From the NCBI GenBank assembly GCA_944381225.1, contig CALWKJ010000005.1, forward strand, positions 1-24,343: DNA of 24,343 bases, written 5' to 3'. The first letter of the stretch is position 1; every line of letters starts with the position of its first letter. The notes below the pieces were generated by a model, which saw nothing but the letters and a program-made list of their open reading frames with translations, did not search any database and was not told the origin of the DNA. Below, one piece after another: positions 7,936 to 15,550 of this stretch. The stretch is from an uncultured Clostridia bacterium (GTDB lineage Bacteria > Bacillota > Clostridia > Christensenellales > UBA1242). Both the position numbers and the translations under genes were made by a program.

Positions 7936-7944
7936 TTAAATAAT

Positions 7945-8655
7945 TCACAATAAATTTAATTTCTTATTAAATCTGTTTTCAAAATTAATATTTAACACAT
8001 TTAAAGCTTCGTCTTCGCTTTTATTTGCTAATTTAATTGTATTTAATTTGTCATAACTAGTTTCACTTAATATCTTAAAACAACTGTGACATTTTGGCGA
8101 TATCTCTATGCATTTACCACTTTTGCAACCCGTACAAACAACTTCACCATAATCAAGATTCAAATATCTTTTCCCAGAGAAGGGCTGTCCACATGTAGAG
8201 CATTTGTTTAGTGATAACGTATAACCCATTCCTTTAAAAACGCTTAATAAAAATTTTGTTAAAACGTATTTATCATTCACATTTCCGTATGCGATTGCAC
8301 CTATTGCCTTTAACGTTTCAATAAAAAGTTCCACGTTTTTTTCTCCCGCAACTACCACTGTTTTAACAGTTTCCAAAATAGCGCATGCTAAATAAAACTT
8401 ATCTATGTCCTTAGTTAAAACATAAAAATTGTCTTCAACTTCAACATTGGTAATTATTTTAGAAGGCATTGCAATTAAATACTCTCCAAAGCAAAATGGT
8501 TCTTTTGCAAATCTCATTTTTGCTTTATCGCTTTTTACCGATTTCATAATCGCTTGCATTACACCATTTTCAATGGTAAATAGAGTTACAAGCTTGTCCT
8601 TTTCTTTGTAATCTATAGAAGAAAGCACTATGGCTTTTACTTTTATTGTATCCAA
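7945..8655 (-). CDS. recO: DNA repair protein RecO
   Basis: RecO works in the RecFOR pathway, annealing strands and loading RecA onto SSB-coated gaps. The 236-residue product starts with an OB-fold region (KVKAIVLSSIDYKEKDKLVTLF is the recognisable RecO opening, of which IDYKEKDKLVTLF is the most diagnostic part). It continues with an all-helical part and a zinc site formed by CSTCG, CTGC and CHSC at about residues 157-200. The start codon is TTG at 8655, chosen because GGAGA lies six bases upstream and the OB fold begins immediately. That ribosome binding site is inside the last codons of yqzL, and only one base separates the yqzL stop from the TTG, so translation is probably coupled. It is the last gene of its operon. 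Confidence 0.93.
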   Translation of the reverse strand: MDTIKVKAIVLSSIDYKEKDKLVTLFTIENGVMQAIMKSVKSDKAKMRFAKEPFCFGEYLIAMPSKIITNVEVEDNFYVLTKDIDKFYLACAILETVKTVVVAGEKNVELFIETLKAIGAIAYGNVNDKYVLTKFLLSVFKGMGYTLSLNKCSTCGQPFSGKRYLNLDYGEVVCTGCKSGKCIEISPKCHSCFKILSETSYDKLNTIKLANKSEDEALNVLNINFENRFNKKLNLL

Positions 8656-8656
8656 A

Positions 8657-8824
8657 CTACATCTCCAAGTTATCGTTTGTGTTTATGTTAGAATTTATTA
8701 TATTATCCAAAGTAGAGTTTTTTGTATGCTGAACAGCAAAATATAGTCTATAAATATTTATATTGCCAGTTTGTTCAAATAACTGCCATAATTGTTGTGC
8801 TTGTGGCGATGCAAAACTGTCCAT
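8657..8824 (-). CDS. yqzL: YqzL family small protein
   Basis: This 55-residue gene is short and easily missed. ATG 8824 is preceded by a strong GGAGGAAG, and the frame ends in TAG at 8657. The N-terminal half reads LWQLFEQTGNINIYRLY, matching the YqzL pattern of an aromatic-rich helix followed by TG-N/S-I-D/N-x-Y-L/R-L. Its place between era and recO is the conserved Bacillota location of yqzL. The C-terminal half is Asn/Ser-rich and looks disordered. The molecular function of YqzL is not established as far as I know. Confidence 0.85.
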   Translation of the reverse strand: MDSFASPQAQQLWQLFEQTGNINIYRLYFAVQHTKNSTLDNIINSNINTNDNLEM

Positions 8825-8904
8825 TTAAACTTCCTCCTAATAGTAAAATTTCATTTTAACTGTTCAATCTTCAAGTTTAAGTATACTACTATTATATGCA
8901 AAAC

Positions 8905-8932
8905 AAAAGAAAAAATTTACAAATTTTCTTTT
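8905..8932 (-). terminator. Weak A/T hairpin at the era stop codon
   Basis: An imperfect A/T-rich inverted repeat (left arm 8905-8918, right arm 8921-8932, two unpaired bases) overlaps the era TAA and is followed on the minus strand by T-rich sequence. It may partly terminate era transcription before yqzL-recO. Base composition alone could produce it. Confidence 0.3.
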
Positions 8933-9825
8933 TTATAACCAAACTCTTTTAAATAGTTTTCACTATCACGCCAATTTTTCTTTGTCTTAACAAAAAGTTT
9001 CAAAAGAACTTTTTTATCAAGTAATTTTTCTATGTCTATCCTTGCTTTTTCTCCAATTTCTTTAAGTTTTTTACCTCTTTTTCCAATTATGATGCTTTTG
9101 TGACTTTCTCTTTCACAAACAATATCTGCCTCAATAACTGTTATATTTGGTTTTTCAATAAATGAGACAATATTTACATTTATTCCATGTGGAATTTCTT
9201 GTTCTAAACACAACAAAGCTTTTTCTCTTATGGTTTCTGCAACAATAAAATTTATCGATTTATCTGTGTAGTAGTCATTGTCATAAATAAAATTTTTTTC
9301 TTTTTCGTTAGGAAGATATTTTAGTATAATTTCTAACAATTCATTAGTGTTATAAGCCTTGTAACTTGAAATTGGAACAACTTCATCAACTTCATTAATG
9401 TTTGCGATTTGTGACAATTTTATTAACAATTCTTGTTTTTTTACTAAATCGGTTTTGCTTAAGCATACAATCAATGGAACTTCATTTTTTTGCTTTAAAT
9501 TTTTTACATAATCAATTTCTTCACCGGTTATTTCTTTTGTTGAATCAATTAAATAAATGTTTACACTTGCCCCACCAATTGCGCTTCTAACATTTTTCAT
9601 CATAAATTTGTCTAAGGCATTTTTACTTTTGTGTATCCCTGGAGTGTCAACAAAAATTAATTGATAATTACTTTTTGTTAAAATTCCCAAAATGTTATTT
9701 CTAGTAGTTTGAGGTTTTGATGATACTATAGCCACCTTCTCACCAACCATACAATTAACCAAAGTGCTTTTTCCAGCATTTGGTTTACCCAATATCGCTA
9801 TATACCCACATTTATAATTCATCAT
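8917..9825 (-). CDS. era: GTPase Era, ribosome assembly factor
   Basis: Era binds the 3' end of 16S rRNA and helps mature the 30S subunit. The product is about 302 residues, the usual length. G1 is GKPNAGKST at residues 13-21, the switch region has PQTTRNN, G3 is VDTPGIH and G4 is LSKTD. The C-terminal KH domain has the GKRGKKLKEIG loop. The gene overlaps the ybeY stop. Two adjacent ATG codons (9825 and 9822) are possible starts; GGAG is only two bases from the first and five from the second, so the second is the better initiation site. The coordinate given is the longer form. Confidence 0.96.
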   Translation of the reverse strand: MMNYKCGYIAILGKPNAGKSTLVNCMVGEKVAIVSSKPQTTRNNILGILTKSNYQLIFVDTPGIHKSKNALDKFMMKNVRSAIGGASVNIYLIDSTKEITGEEIDYVKNLKQKNEVPLIVCLSKTDLVKKQELLIKLSQIANINEVDEVVPISSYKAYNTNELLEIILKYLPNEKEKNFIYDNDYYTDKSINFIVAETIREKALLCLEQEIPHGINVNIVSFIEKPNITVIEADIVCERESHKSIIIGKRGKKLKEIGEKARIDIEKLLDKKVLLKLFVKTKKNWRDSENYLKEFGYKKENL

Positions 9826-10280
9826 CGCTCCACTTTTGCTTTTTTTAAAATTTTATCTTGAAGATTAAACATAATTTCTTCTTCGTCTTTTTTTATATGA
9901 TCATATCCTAAAACATGTAAAAATCCATGAAGGGCTAAAAAACATATTTCTCTTTTTACACTGTGTTTATAATCATTAGCTTGAATAACAGCTTTTGATT
10001 TGCATATAGCTATATCTCCCAAATCCGTTTGTATTTTATTGTTAAGCATTTCTCCATTTTTTATTTCATATGGCTCCAAAAGTGGAAACGACAAAACATC
10101 TGTAACTTTATCCACATTCCTAAAATCATGATTTAACTTGCGAATTCTATCTTTGCCAACAATGGTTACATTAACGCTTACATTGTTCTTTGTGTTTGTT
10201 TCTAGCAAAGCTATTTTAAAAATTTGAATAATTTTTTTTCTTAAATTTATGTCTGTTAAATTGTTGAAATTAACTGTCAT
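9822..10280 (-). CDS. ybeY: Endoribonuclease YbeY, 16S rRNA maturation
   Basis: YbeY is a zinc-dependent RNase in ribosome quality control and 16S 3'-end processing. The 152-residue length is typical. The diagnostic motif HGFLHVLGYDH has metal-ligand His118, His122 and His128, and the upstream VTDVLSFPL and LGDIAI motifs are present. GAGGAT precedes the ATG at 10280. The stop overlaps the first era codon, so the two ribosome-maturation genes are translationally coupled. Confidence 0.96.
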   Translation of the reverse strand: MTVNFNNLTDINLRKKIIQIFKIALLETNTKNNVSVNVTIVGKDRIRKLNHDFRNVDKVTDVLSFPLLEPYEIKNGEMLNNKIQTDLGDIAICKSKAVIQANDYKHSVKREICFLALHGFLHVLGYDHIKKDEEEIMFNLQDKILKKAKVER

Positions 10281-10288
10281 ATATCCTC

Positions 10289-11401
10289 TTATGTTATTAA
10301 TTTATTGACTGTTATAGTGTAAACAATAATGTTGGTATCATCTTGTTTGTTTATCACATAACTTTCATCTTTTATTATGTCATATTCTTTTACGTTTAGC
10401 AAAGACATTTGCCTAGTTTGATTTAAATATTTATCTTTATTTTTTTCAAATTCAGTATTAATTTCACAATACTCATATTCGCTATATGTCATATATTTAA
10501 TTTTAATAGGCAAAATATAATTTGTTAAATATTTTTCATTTTCCTCAACCATGAAATTTTTAAATTTAATATCTGTTTTTTGAGTAAACAAATTTAAATC
10601 CATAAAAGTTATTGAATAATCTTTTGCAATATTGCCCGTTTTAATTTTTTTTATTTCTTTGTCTTTCACTTCTAATCTTGTAGTTATCCAAACATCGCAA
10701 ATGATATCTGCTAATGGTTGCACACTCAATTTATCACCATTTGAATCATACACATATGGCTCAACTAAAACATCACCAAGTTTAACAATATCCCCAACTT
10801 TGCATTTTAATGTTCCTTGAATAAGCTTAATTGAAGTAATTTTTCCATCATATTTTGCAACTAAAGGCTGAAAAACGCCCAAATTTACAACTTCATCATT
10901 GGTTAATTGTTCTTTTATATTGATAATAATGGCATTGCCTTTAATTATAACGCTTGCATAACTTACATATTTTATTTTTTGCAAGTCGTTTTTTAATGAC
11001 TCCAAATTTACAGCTGATTTTAAAGTCCATTTGTTTATATTATGATTATCTAACACTTCCATAATTTCTTTGGACGTTATTGATAAATTTCCAATCAAAA
11101 GTACATCGTTTATAAAAAAAGTAGAAATAATATACAATATTGTTGATATAACAATGCCAATTATTACACCTAAACTTGAAGCGTTTTTTAATTGCTTAAA
11201 AATTCCATAATACGATTTAGATTCTACTTTGACGCCATATTGTTTTAAAATTTTTTCTATGTTTTTTTTGTCTTTAGATTTACAAAAAAAAGAACAAGTT
11301 TTTTCATCTTTTTTCATATCAAAAATATCAAACTGCAAAATGAGTTTGTTCAATATTTTTTCAGTATTTAATGATGGTATTATAAATTTGTATTGTTTCA
11401 C
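10289..11401 (-). CDS. yqfD: Sporulation protein YqfD
   Basis: YqfD is a mother-cell protein made early in sporulation in Bacillus. This 370-residue copy has the family layout: a small N-terminal alpha/beta region, a membrane segment at about 78-98, the ITSKEIMEVLDNHNI helix (a POTRA-like region with repeated strands such as YASVIIKGNAIIINI), and a C-terminal beta-rich part. The start is GTG at 11401, which shares its first base with the last base of the yqfC TAG stop. Only a weak AGAGAG precedes it, so translation is probably coupled to yqfC. The YqfC-YqfD-YbeY-Era order supports the name. Confidence 0.9.
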   Translation of the reverse strand: MKQYKFIIPSLNTEKILNKLILQFDIFDMKKDEKTCSFFCKSKDKKNIEKILKQYGVKVESKSYYGIFKQLKNASSLGVIIGIVISTILYIISTFFINDVLLIGNLSITSKEIMEVLDNHNINKWTLKSAVNLESLKNDLQKIKYVSYASVIIKGNAIIINIKEQLTNDEVVNLGVFQPLVAKYDGKITSIKLIQGTLKCKVGDIVKLGDVLVEPYVYDSNGDKLSVQPLADIICDVWITTRLEVKDKEIKKIKTGNIAKDYSITFMDLNLFTQKTDIKFKNFMVEENEKYLTNYILPIKIKYMTYSEYEYCEINTEFEKNKDKYLNQTRQMSLLNVKEYDIIKDESYVINKQDDTNIIVYTITVNKLIT

Positions 11402-11661
11402 TAATAACTCTCTATTTCTTTAATGTTTCCAATCACAGTTACTGTTGAACTTGTAATTCGTTTAATTTGTAAGTTGTTTCCATTAATGAGCAATACTCCT
11501 TTTTTAACTCTTATTGAAATGTTTTGTTTTGAAATTGAAACAACCCCTTTATGACCTTCAATATACACAAGTTTATTTGACATGTTTATAATGTTAAAGT
11601 TGTTAAATAAACTCGAATCCAATCCATAATCTGCAATTATTTCATTAAAAAAATTAAACAC
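11401..11661 (-). CDS. yqfC: Sporulation protein YqfC (YabP/YqfC family)
   Basis: The 86-residue protein has the family signature NKLVYIEGHKGVVSIS around residues 30-45 (equivalent to the YIENHKGI motif), followed by short strands ending in the ITSSTVTVIGNIKEI segment. The start is GTG at 11661: AGAGG lies six bases upstream, and the 26 residues ahead of the signature match the usual family N-terminus. The start codon is inside one arm of a terminator-like hairpin and the ribosome binding site is in its loop (11647-11693). YqfC is sigma-E controlled in Bacillus; I could not find a convincing sigma-E promoter here. Confidence 0.88.
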   Translation of the reverse strand: MFNFFNEIIADYGLDSSLFNNFNIINMSNKLVYIEGHKGVVSISKQNISIRVKKGVLLINGNNLQIKRITSSTVTVIGNIKEIESY

Positions 11662-11693
11662 GCACTACCTCTTTATATTTGTATGCGTGTTTA
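11647..11693 (-). promoter_or_regulatory. Terminator-like hairpin enclosing the yqfC ribosome binding site and start codon
   Basis: The arms 11655-11664 and 11684-11693 are perfect 10-bp complements including five G/C pairs, around a 19-base loop. On the minus strand the hairpin is followed by AA and seven T (11653-11647), as in an intrinsic terminator, 18 bases past the stop of the preceding gene. The loop carries AGAGG and the 3' arm contains the GTG start of yqfC. Confidence 0.65.
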
Positions 11694-11711
11694 TTGAATT
11701 ATAAAACTATT

Positions 11712-12230
11712 TTAATCGTCTTTTTTCTTAAGTACATCGCTTATTAAAATGGCTTTAATTTCGGGAGGTAAATTTTGAATTTGTTTGGATATTTGTGGCT
11801 TTGAATTATCAAGGTCTAATAAACTTTCACCAAAGTCATCTTCGTCAAAATTATCTTCATCAAAATCTACATCTTCCACTTGAACATCTATGTTATCAAT
11901 AGACTTAATTGCACCTTTAAGGCGTCCTCCTCCCTGTTTCTTTTTTGACTCTAATTCTTGCAATTCTTCTTCATTTGCCTCTAAAAAACTTTGTACAACA
12001 TATTGAGAATCATCATTTTGTTCTTTTTCATGATTTAAGTTATCATTTTTTAAAAATTCACTTTCATCATAACTTATATTTGTGTCGTTTTTGGGTATAA
12101 CATCTTTTTTTTCGGTTGTTTGTTTTGGTTGCTTTTCTTTTTTAACAAATTTTGATTTTATATTTTGAAAATTTAAAGAAATAACAATAACTATGAAAAC
12201 TATTGCACAAATAACTATAAAGGTTATCAT
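11712..12230 (-). CDS. Acidic membrane-anchored protein between floA and yqfC
   Basis: This 172-residue protein has an N-terminal hydrophobic segment (about residues 2-19) followed by Lys-rich sequence, so the rest should be cytoplasmic. The middle is highly charged, with a short KKQGGGRLKG stretch and a run of Asp/Glu/Phe. The conserved-looking end is LPPEIKAILISDVLKKKD. It occupies the place of Bacillus yqfB but does not resemble that 75-residue protein as I remember it. AAGGAG precedes the ATG by eight bases, and the floA stop is 14 bases upstream. It may be a partner or adaptor of the FloA membrane scaffold, but that rests only on position. Confidence 0.85.
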   Translation of the reverse strand: MITFIVICAIVFIVIVISLNFQNIKSKFVKKEKQPKQTTEKKDVIPKNDTNISYDESEFLKNDNLNHEKEQNDDSQYVVQSFLEANEEELQELESKKKQGGGRLKGAIKSIDNIDVQVEDVDFDEDNFDEDDFGESLLDLDNSKPQISKQIQNLPPEIKAILISDVLKKKDD

Positions 12231-12244
12231 TATTTCTTCTCCTT

Positions 12245-13267
12245 TTAAAATTTAGGTGGTTTTTTATTGTTTGTGTTGTTTGGATCAATTCCCGCTATGG
12301 CATTTCTCATTGCAGTATCTGACGTTAAATTTTGTATTTTATAGTAATCCATAACTCCCATTTTTCCATTTCTAATTGCCTCAGCCATTGCCTTTGGCAC
12401 TTCTGCTTGCGCAGCTAACACCATAGCCTGCATTTCTTGAGTTTTAGCTTTCATTTCTTGCTCATGAGCCGCTGCCATTGCCCTTCTTTCTTCGGCTTCT
12501 GCTTGGGCAATAACTTTTTTAGCTTCGGCTGTGTCTTTTAACAAATCGGCACCGATGTTTTTACCAACGTCAATATCTGCAATATCTATTGACAAAATTT
12601 CATATGCCGTACCAGAATCAAGCCCTTTGTCCAAAACGGTTTGCGATATAAAATCTGGATTTTCAAGAACTTCCGTATGTGTATCAGCAGAACCAACAGT
12701 CGTTACAATACCTTCACCAACTCTGGCTAATATTGTATCATCTCCAGCACCACCAACAAGTCTAGCTATGTTAACTCTAACCGTAATTCTAACCTTAACT
12801 TTTAATTCTACACCATTCTTTGCAATTGCACTTATCCAATCTGTTTCCATAACCTTTGGTGTAACAGAATTTCTAACTGCCAAATTAACATCACGGCCAG
12901 CAAGGTCAATCGCCTTAGCCAAGTCTATTGGTAAATTTATTTTTGCACTGTGTGCTGATATTAAAGCGTTGATAACTTTTTGAATATCACCACCTGCAAG
13001 TTGATGAGTTTCCAACTCACTTATGTCTATCTGTATTCCTGCCTTCCTTGCCATTATGTAAGCATCTACAATTGGCGCAACTTTAATTCTTCTTATTTTC
13101 ATACCTATTAAACGCGCCATTGAAACGTGTGCCCCAGATACTAAAGCAACAAACCATGTTTTAATTGGAACTATTGCAAATATCAAAACAACAAATACTA
13201 ATAATAAACCAAGCGAAACATATAAAACTATTTGAGCCCAAAGTTCCATTAACAATAAATTTATCAT
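12245..13267 (-). CDS. floA: Flotillin-like protein FloA
   Basis: FloA forms mobile membrane assemblies that organise fluid membrane zones and signalling or secretion proteins. The 340-residue product has a membrane segment at about 8-32, then the FloA-specific SPFH-like region (IDVEL-type strands, VRNSVTPKVMET, GGAGDDTILARVGEGIVT), an Ala/Glu-rich coiled coil (AEAKKVIAQAEAEERRA), and the characteristic tail GVMDYYKIQNLTSDTAMRNAI. AAGGAG lies five bases before ATG 13267. It follows nfeD by 11 bases, the conserved nfeD-floA pairing. Confidence 0.96.
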   Translation of the reverse strand: MINLLLMELWAQIVLYVSLGLLLVFVVLIFAIVPIKTWFVALVSGAHVSMARLIGMKIRRIKVAPIVDAYIMARKAGIQIDISELETHQLAGGDIQKVINALISAHSAKINLPIDLAKAIDLAGRDVNLAVRNSVTPKVMETDWISAIAKNGVELKVKVRITVRVNIARLVGGAGDDTILARVGEGIVTTVGSADTHTEVLENPDFISQTVLDKGLDSGTAYEILSIDIADIDVGKNIGADLLKDTAEAKKVIAQAEAEERRAMAAAHEQEMKAKTQEMQAMVLAAQAEVPKAMAEAIRNGKMGVMDYYKIQNLTSDTAMRNAIAGIDPNNTNNKKPPKF

Positions 13268-13278
13268 ACTTTCTCCTT

Positions 13279-13839
13279 TTAATAAACTGCTTTATTTACA
13301 TAAATAATTGCATCTTCTACGGCTATTACTTTAACAACAACACCTTTGGCAATCATTGCATCTTTAGAACTAACATCGTATATAACATCCCCTATTCTCA
13401 TTTTGCCAATAGGATGACATTCCGTAATTAAAATTCCTTCCTTACCTATTAATTCTTTCAATTTTGCTTGATCTTGTTTGCCATAGTCATTTGGTATGGC
13501 CGTTTTATTTTCAACAATTGGTGTTTTACCAAGCAAACCGTATCTAGCAGACCTTACAAAAAGTAAAAATATTAATAAAGTAAATAATGTAATCAACAAA
13601 ATCAATATAAAAACTTGCATAGGCGTTCCATTACACAAAGTTGCATTTACAACAACTGCACCCACTTCGCAAACAATACCACTTATTCCAAATATGCCAA
13701 ACCCAGGAACAACTGCTTCTATTATGCACAAAATCATTCCCAAAACCATAAGCGTAATTGTTAGCCAAGCAAACTCGCCAACAAATATATTTACAAATTC
13801 TGTCCATGCACTGCCTGCTAGCAAATTCATCATTGTCAT
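13279..13839 (-). CDS. NfeD-like membrane protein (short form)
   Basis: NfeD proteins pair with flotillin or stomatin partners. This 186-residue version lacks the N-terminal ClpP-type serine protease domain of long NfeD. It has three membrane segments at about 24-44, 46-67 and 74-95, with the typical EAVVPGFGIFGISG motif in the first pair, and a C-terminal OB-fold (about 130-186, starting IGKEGILITE). AGGAGG lies five bases before ATG 13839. It is the first gene of the long operon, directly behind the promoter at 13860-13888, and is followed by its partner floA. Confidence 0.9.
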   Translation of the reverse strand: MTMMNLLAGSAWTEFVNIFVGEFAWLTITLMVLGMILCIIEAVVPGFGIFGISGIVCEVGAVVVNATLCNGTPMQVFILILLITLFTLLIFLLFVRSARYGLLGKTPIVENKTAIPNDYGKQDQAKLKELIGKEGILITECHPIGKMRIGDVIYDVSSKDAMIAKGVVVKVIAVEDAIIYVNKAVY

Positions 13840-13859
13840 CCTGACCTCCTACCACTAAA

Positions 13860-13888
13860 AGTATATCACAATTCTGCAAAATATGCAA
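13860..13888 (-). promoter_or_regulatory. Extended -10 promoter of the nfeD-recO operon
   Basis: On the minus strand TTGCAT (13883-13888) is followed by 17 bases and TATACT (13860-13865), with an extended -10 (TGTGA just before the box). The expected transcription start is about 15 bases ahead of the nfeD start, leaving AGGAGG intact. Confidence 0.8.
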
Positions 13889-13897
13889 TATGCTATT

Positions 13898-14731
13898 TTA
13901 CTGAATTTTGCTTTTGGTCCTTTTATAAAAAAACAAATACTGTTGTGCATAACCAGATAAATTTCCAAAATATTCCATAAAATCTTGAGCCATTTTTTGT
14001 CTGGATTTTTTAGTTTTAAAAATATCTAAATAGACTTTTTCCATCCATGTATCAACCGGAAATGATAAGCTTCTATGATAACCGTACAAAAGAATACAAT
14101 CAGCCACTTTGGGTCCCACTCCTTGCAACGACAAAAGCCATTCTCTTAATTGTGAATCTGTGTAATTAAAAGTTTGTTCAATATTAATTTCTTTTAATTT
14201 TTTGCAAGTTTCAACTAAATATTTTGCTCTATATCCCACACCCATTTCAGCAAATTGCTCTTCTGTTAGCGTGCATAGTTTATCTATTGTTGGAAATGCA
14301 TGATAATCATTAACTATTTCGCCAAATTCTCTTAATTTTTGCATACTTTTTATAATTCTTTTTATATTATTGTTTGCGGATATAATAAAACCAATTATAA
14401 CTTCATAAATATCTTGTTTTAATATTCTTATGCCATAACCATAATCTACAGATTTTGTCATTATATCATTTGACAACAATTTGTTTTTAATTTCACTATA
14501 ATTTGTATCCAAATCAAAATAGTTAATAAAATAATTTACGTTGTCTGTTTCTATAACGTATTTATTTTCATTTTTAAAAACATGTGCTAATTGGTCCTTT
14601 GAATATATTAAATAATCATTATTTGAAATTTTTTTATATGTAAAAACTTGACCACATTCTACAATGTGTTCGATATTAAACTCATTTAAATTATCTATAA
14701 TTATTTTTTTATCTAAAATTTTATAAATCAC
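13898..14731 (-). CDS. ogg: 8-oxoguanine DNA glycosylase (OGG1-like)
   Basis: The enzyme excises oxidised guanine and nicks the abasic site. The 277-residue product has the OGG N-terminal domain (FNIEHIVECGQVFTY at 18-32, matching the usual ECGQ-x-FRW region), the FIISANNNIKRI helix at 115-126, and the helix-hairpin-helix LQGVGPKVADC at 202-212. Catalytic Lys208 and Asp227 (FPVDTW) are both in place. The start is GTG at 14731. There is no Shine-Dalgarno sequence; a near-consensus promoter ends six bases upstream, so the mRNA is predicted to be leaderless. It follows tpiA by 70 bases and has its own promoter. Confidence 0.92.
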   Translation of the reverse strand: MIYKILDKKIIIDNLNEFNIEHIVECGQVFTYKKISNNDYLIYSKDQLAHVFKNENKYVIETDNVNYFINYFDLDTNYSEIKNKLLSNDIMTKSVDYGYGIRILKQDIYEVIIGFIISANNNIKRIIKSMQKLREFGEIVNDYHAFPTIDKLCTLTEEQFAEMGVGYRAKYLVETCKKLKEINIEQTFNYTDSQLREWLLSLQGVGPKVADCILLYGYHRSLSFPVDTWMEKVYLDIFKTKKSRQKMAQDFMEYFGNLSGYAQQYLFFYKRTKSKIQ

Positions 14732-14737
14732 AAAAAG

Positions 14738-14766
14738 ATTATACTAGGTTCTATAAAAATTTGCAA
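14738..14766 (-). promoter_or_regulatory. ogg promoter placed for a leaderless transcript
   Basis: On the minus strand TTGCAA (14761-14766) is followed by 17 bases and a perfect TATAAT (14738-14743). Six bases separate the -10 box from the GTG at 14731, so the standard initiation distance puts the first RNA base at the G of the start codon. Confidence 0.75.
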
Positions 14767-14801
14767 TATTTTATTAAAAACCCAATAAAAACTAAAAAAT
14801 T

Positions 14802-15542
14802 TTAATTTACAATTTTTGCAAATTCAAAGGGGTCAAGACAAGAACCCCCAACCAACAATCCGTCTACTTGCGAACTTTTTAATATGCTTGCAAAATTATT
14901 GGAATTTACACTTCCTCCATAAAGAATTTGTATTTTCTCTGATGCTTTTTGCGAAAAAATATCCAAAATAATTTTACGTAAATATGCAATGTTATCTTCA
15001 ATCTCTTTTACAGATGGCATTTTGCCAGTTCCAATTGCCCAAATTGGCTCGTACGCTATAATTATATTTTTTAGCTCATTTTCATAAAGCCCTTTAAGGG
15101 CAATTTCAATTTGCTTTTTTAATACTTGCTTTGTTTTATTGTTGTTTTTTTCTGTTTTTGTTTCTCCAATGCATAAAATGGATTTTAAATTCACAGAAAG
15201 TGCTCTTATGATTTTTTGATTTATTTGTTCATTGGTTTCATGAAATTTTTTTCTTATTTCGCTATGTCCAACAAGTGTAAATTTTGCACCTAAATCTTTA
15301 ACCATTAAATTTGACACTTCTCCGGTATACGCACCTTTTTCTTCTGTAGAAATATTTTGACACCCCATAATAACATTAGTAGATACAAGTTTTTGACTTG
15401 CAAGCATCAAATGTGTGTATGGCAAACTTAATGCAACCATGTTTTTGCTATTTTTTATTAAAGGTAAAAACTTATCCAAGTATAATGAAAACTCTTGGAC
15501 GGTTGTATTCATTTTAAAATTTCCTACAATTAATTTTTTCAT
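14802..15542 (-). CDS. tpiA: Triose-phosphate isomerase
   Basis: It interconverts dihydroxyacetone phosphate and glyceraldehyde 3-phosphate in glycolysis. The 246-residue barrel has catalytic Lys10 (GNFKMN), His93 (VGHSEIR), Glu165 (AYEPIWAIGTGK) and the phosphate-binding YGGSV at 208-212. Two small departures are visible: Phe for Trp in the GNWKMN motif and Ile96 for the first Arg of GHSERR. AAGGAG lies four bases before ATG 15542. It follows pgk by eight bases, so the two form one glycolytic transcription unit. Confidence 0.97.
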   Translation of the reverse strand: MKKLIVGNFKMNTTVQEFSLYLDKFLPLIKNSKNMVALSLPYTHLMLASQKLVSTNVIMGCQNISTEEKGAYTGEVSNLMVKDLGAKFTLVGHSEIRKKFHETNEQINQKIIRALSVNLKSILCIGETKTEKNNNKTKQVLKKQIEIALKGLYENELKNIIIAYEPIWAIGTGKMPSVKEIEDNIAYLRKIILDIFSQKASEKIQILYGGSVNSNNFASILKSSQVDGLLVGGSCLDPFEFAKIVN

Positions 15543-15550
15543 TGTGCTCC

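Noticed and set aside
8833..8904. Promoter for yqzL-recO between era and yqzL
   Set aside because: TATACT is present, but the best -35 (TTGTTT) is only 15 bases away, and TTGAAC-16-TACTAT would start RNA inside the ribosome binding site.
12531..12983. 150-residue plus-strand open frame inside floA
   Set aside because: It is antisense to a well-conserved FloA region and is a by-product of its codon use. The same applies to other antisense frames over pgk, nfeD, prfA, prmC and ppdK.
13631..13888. 85-residue minus-strand frame overlapping the nfeD start
   Set aside because: It is in another frame of nfeD and would cover the nfeD promoter; NfeD motifs and the ribosome binding site support the other frame.
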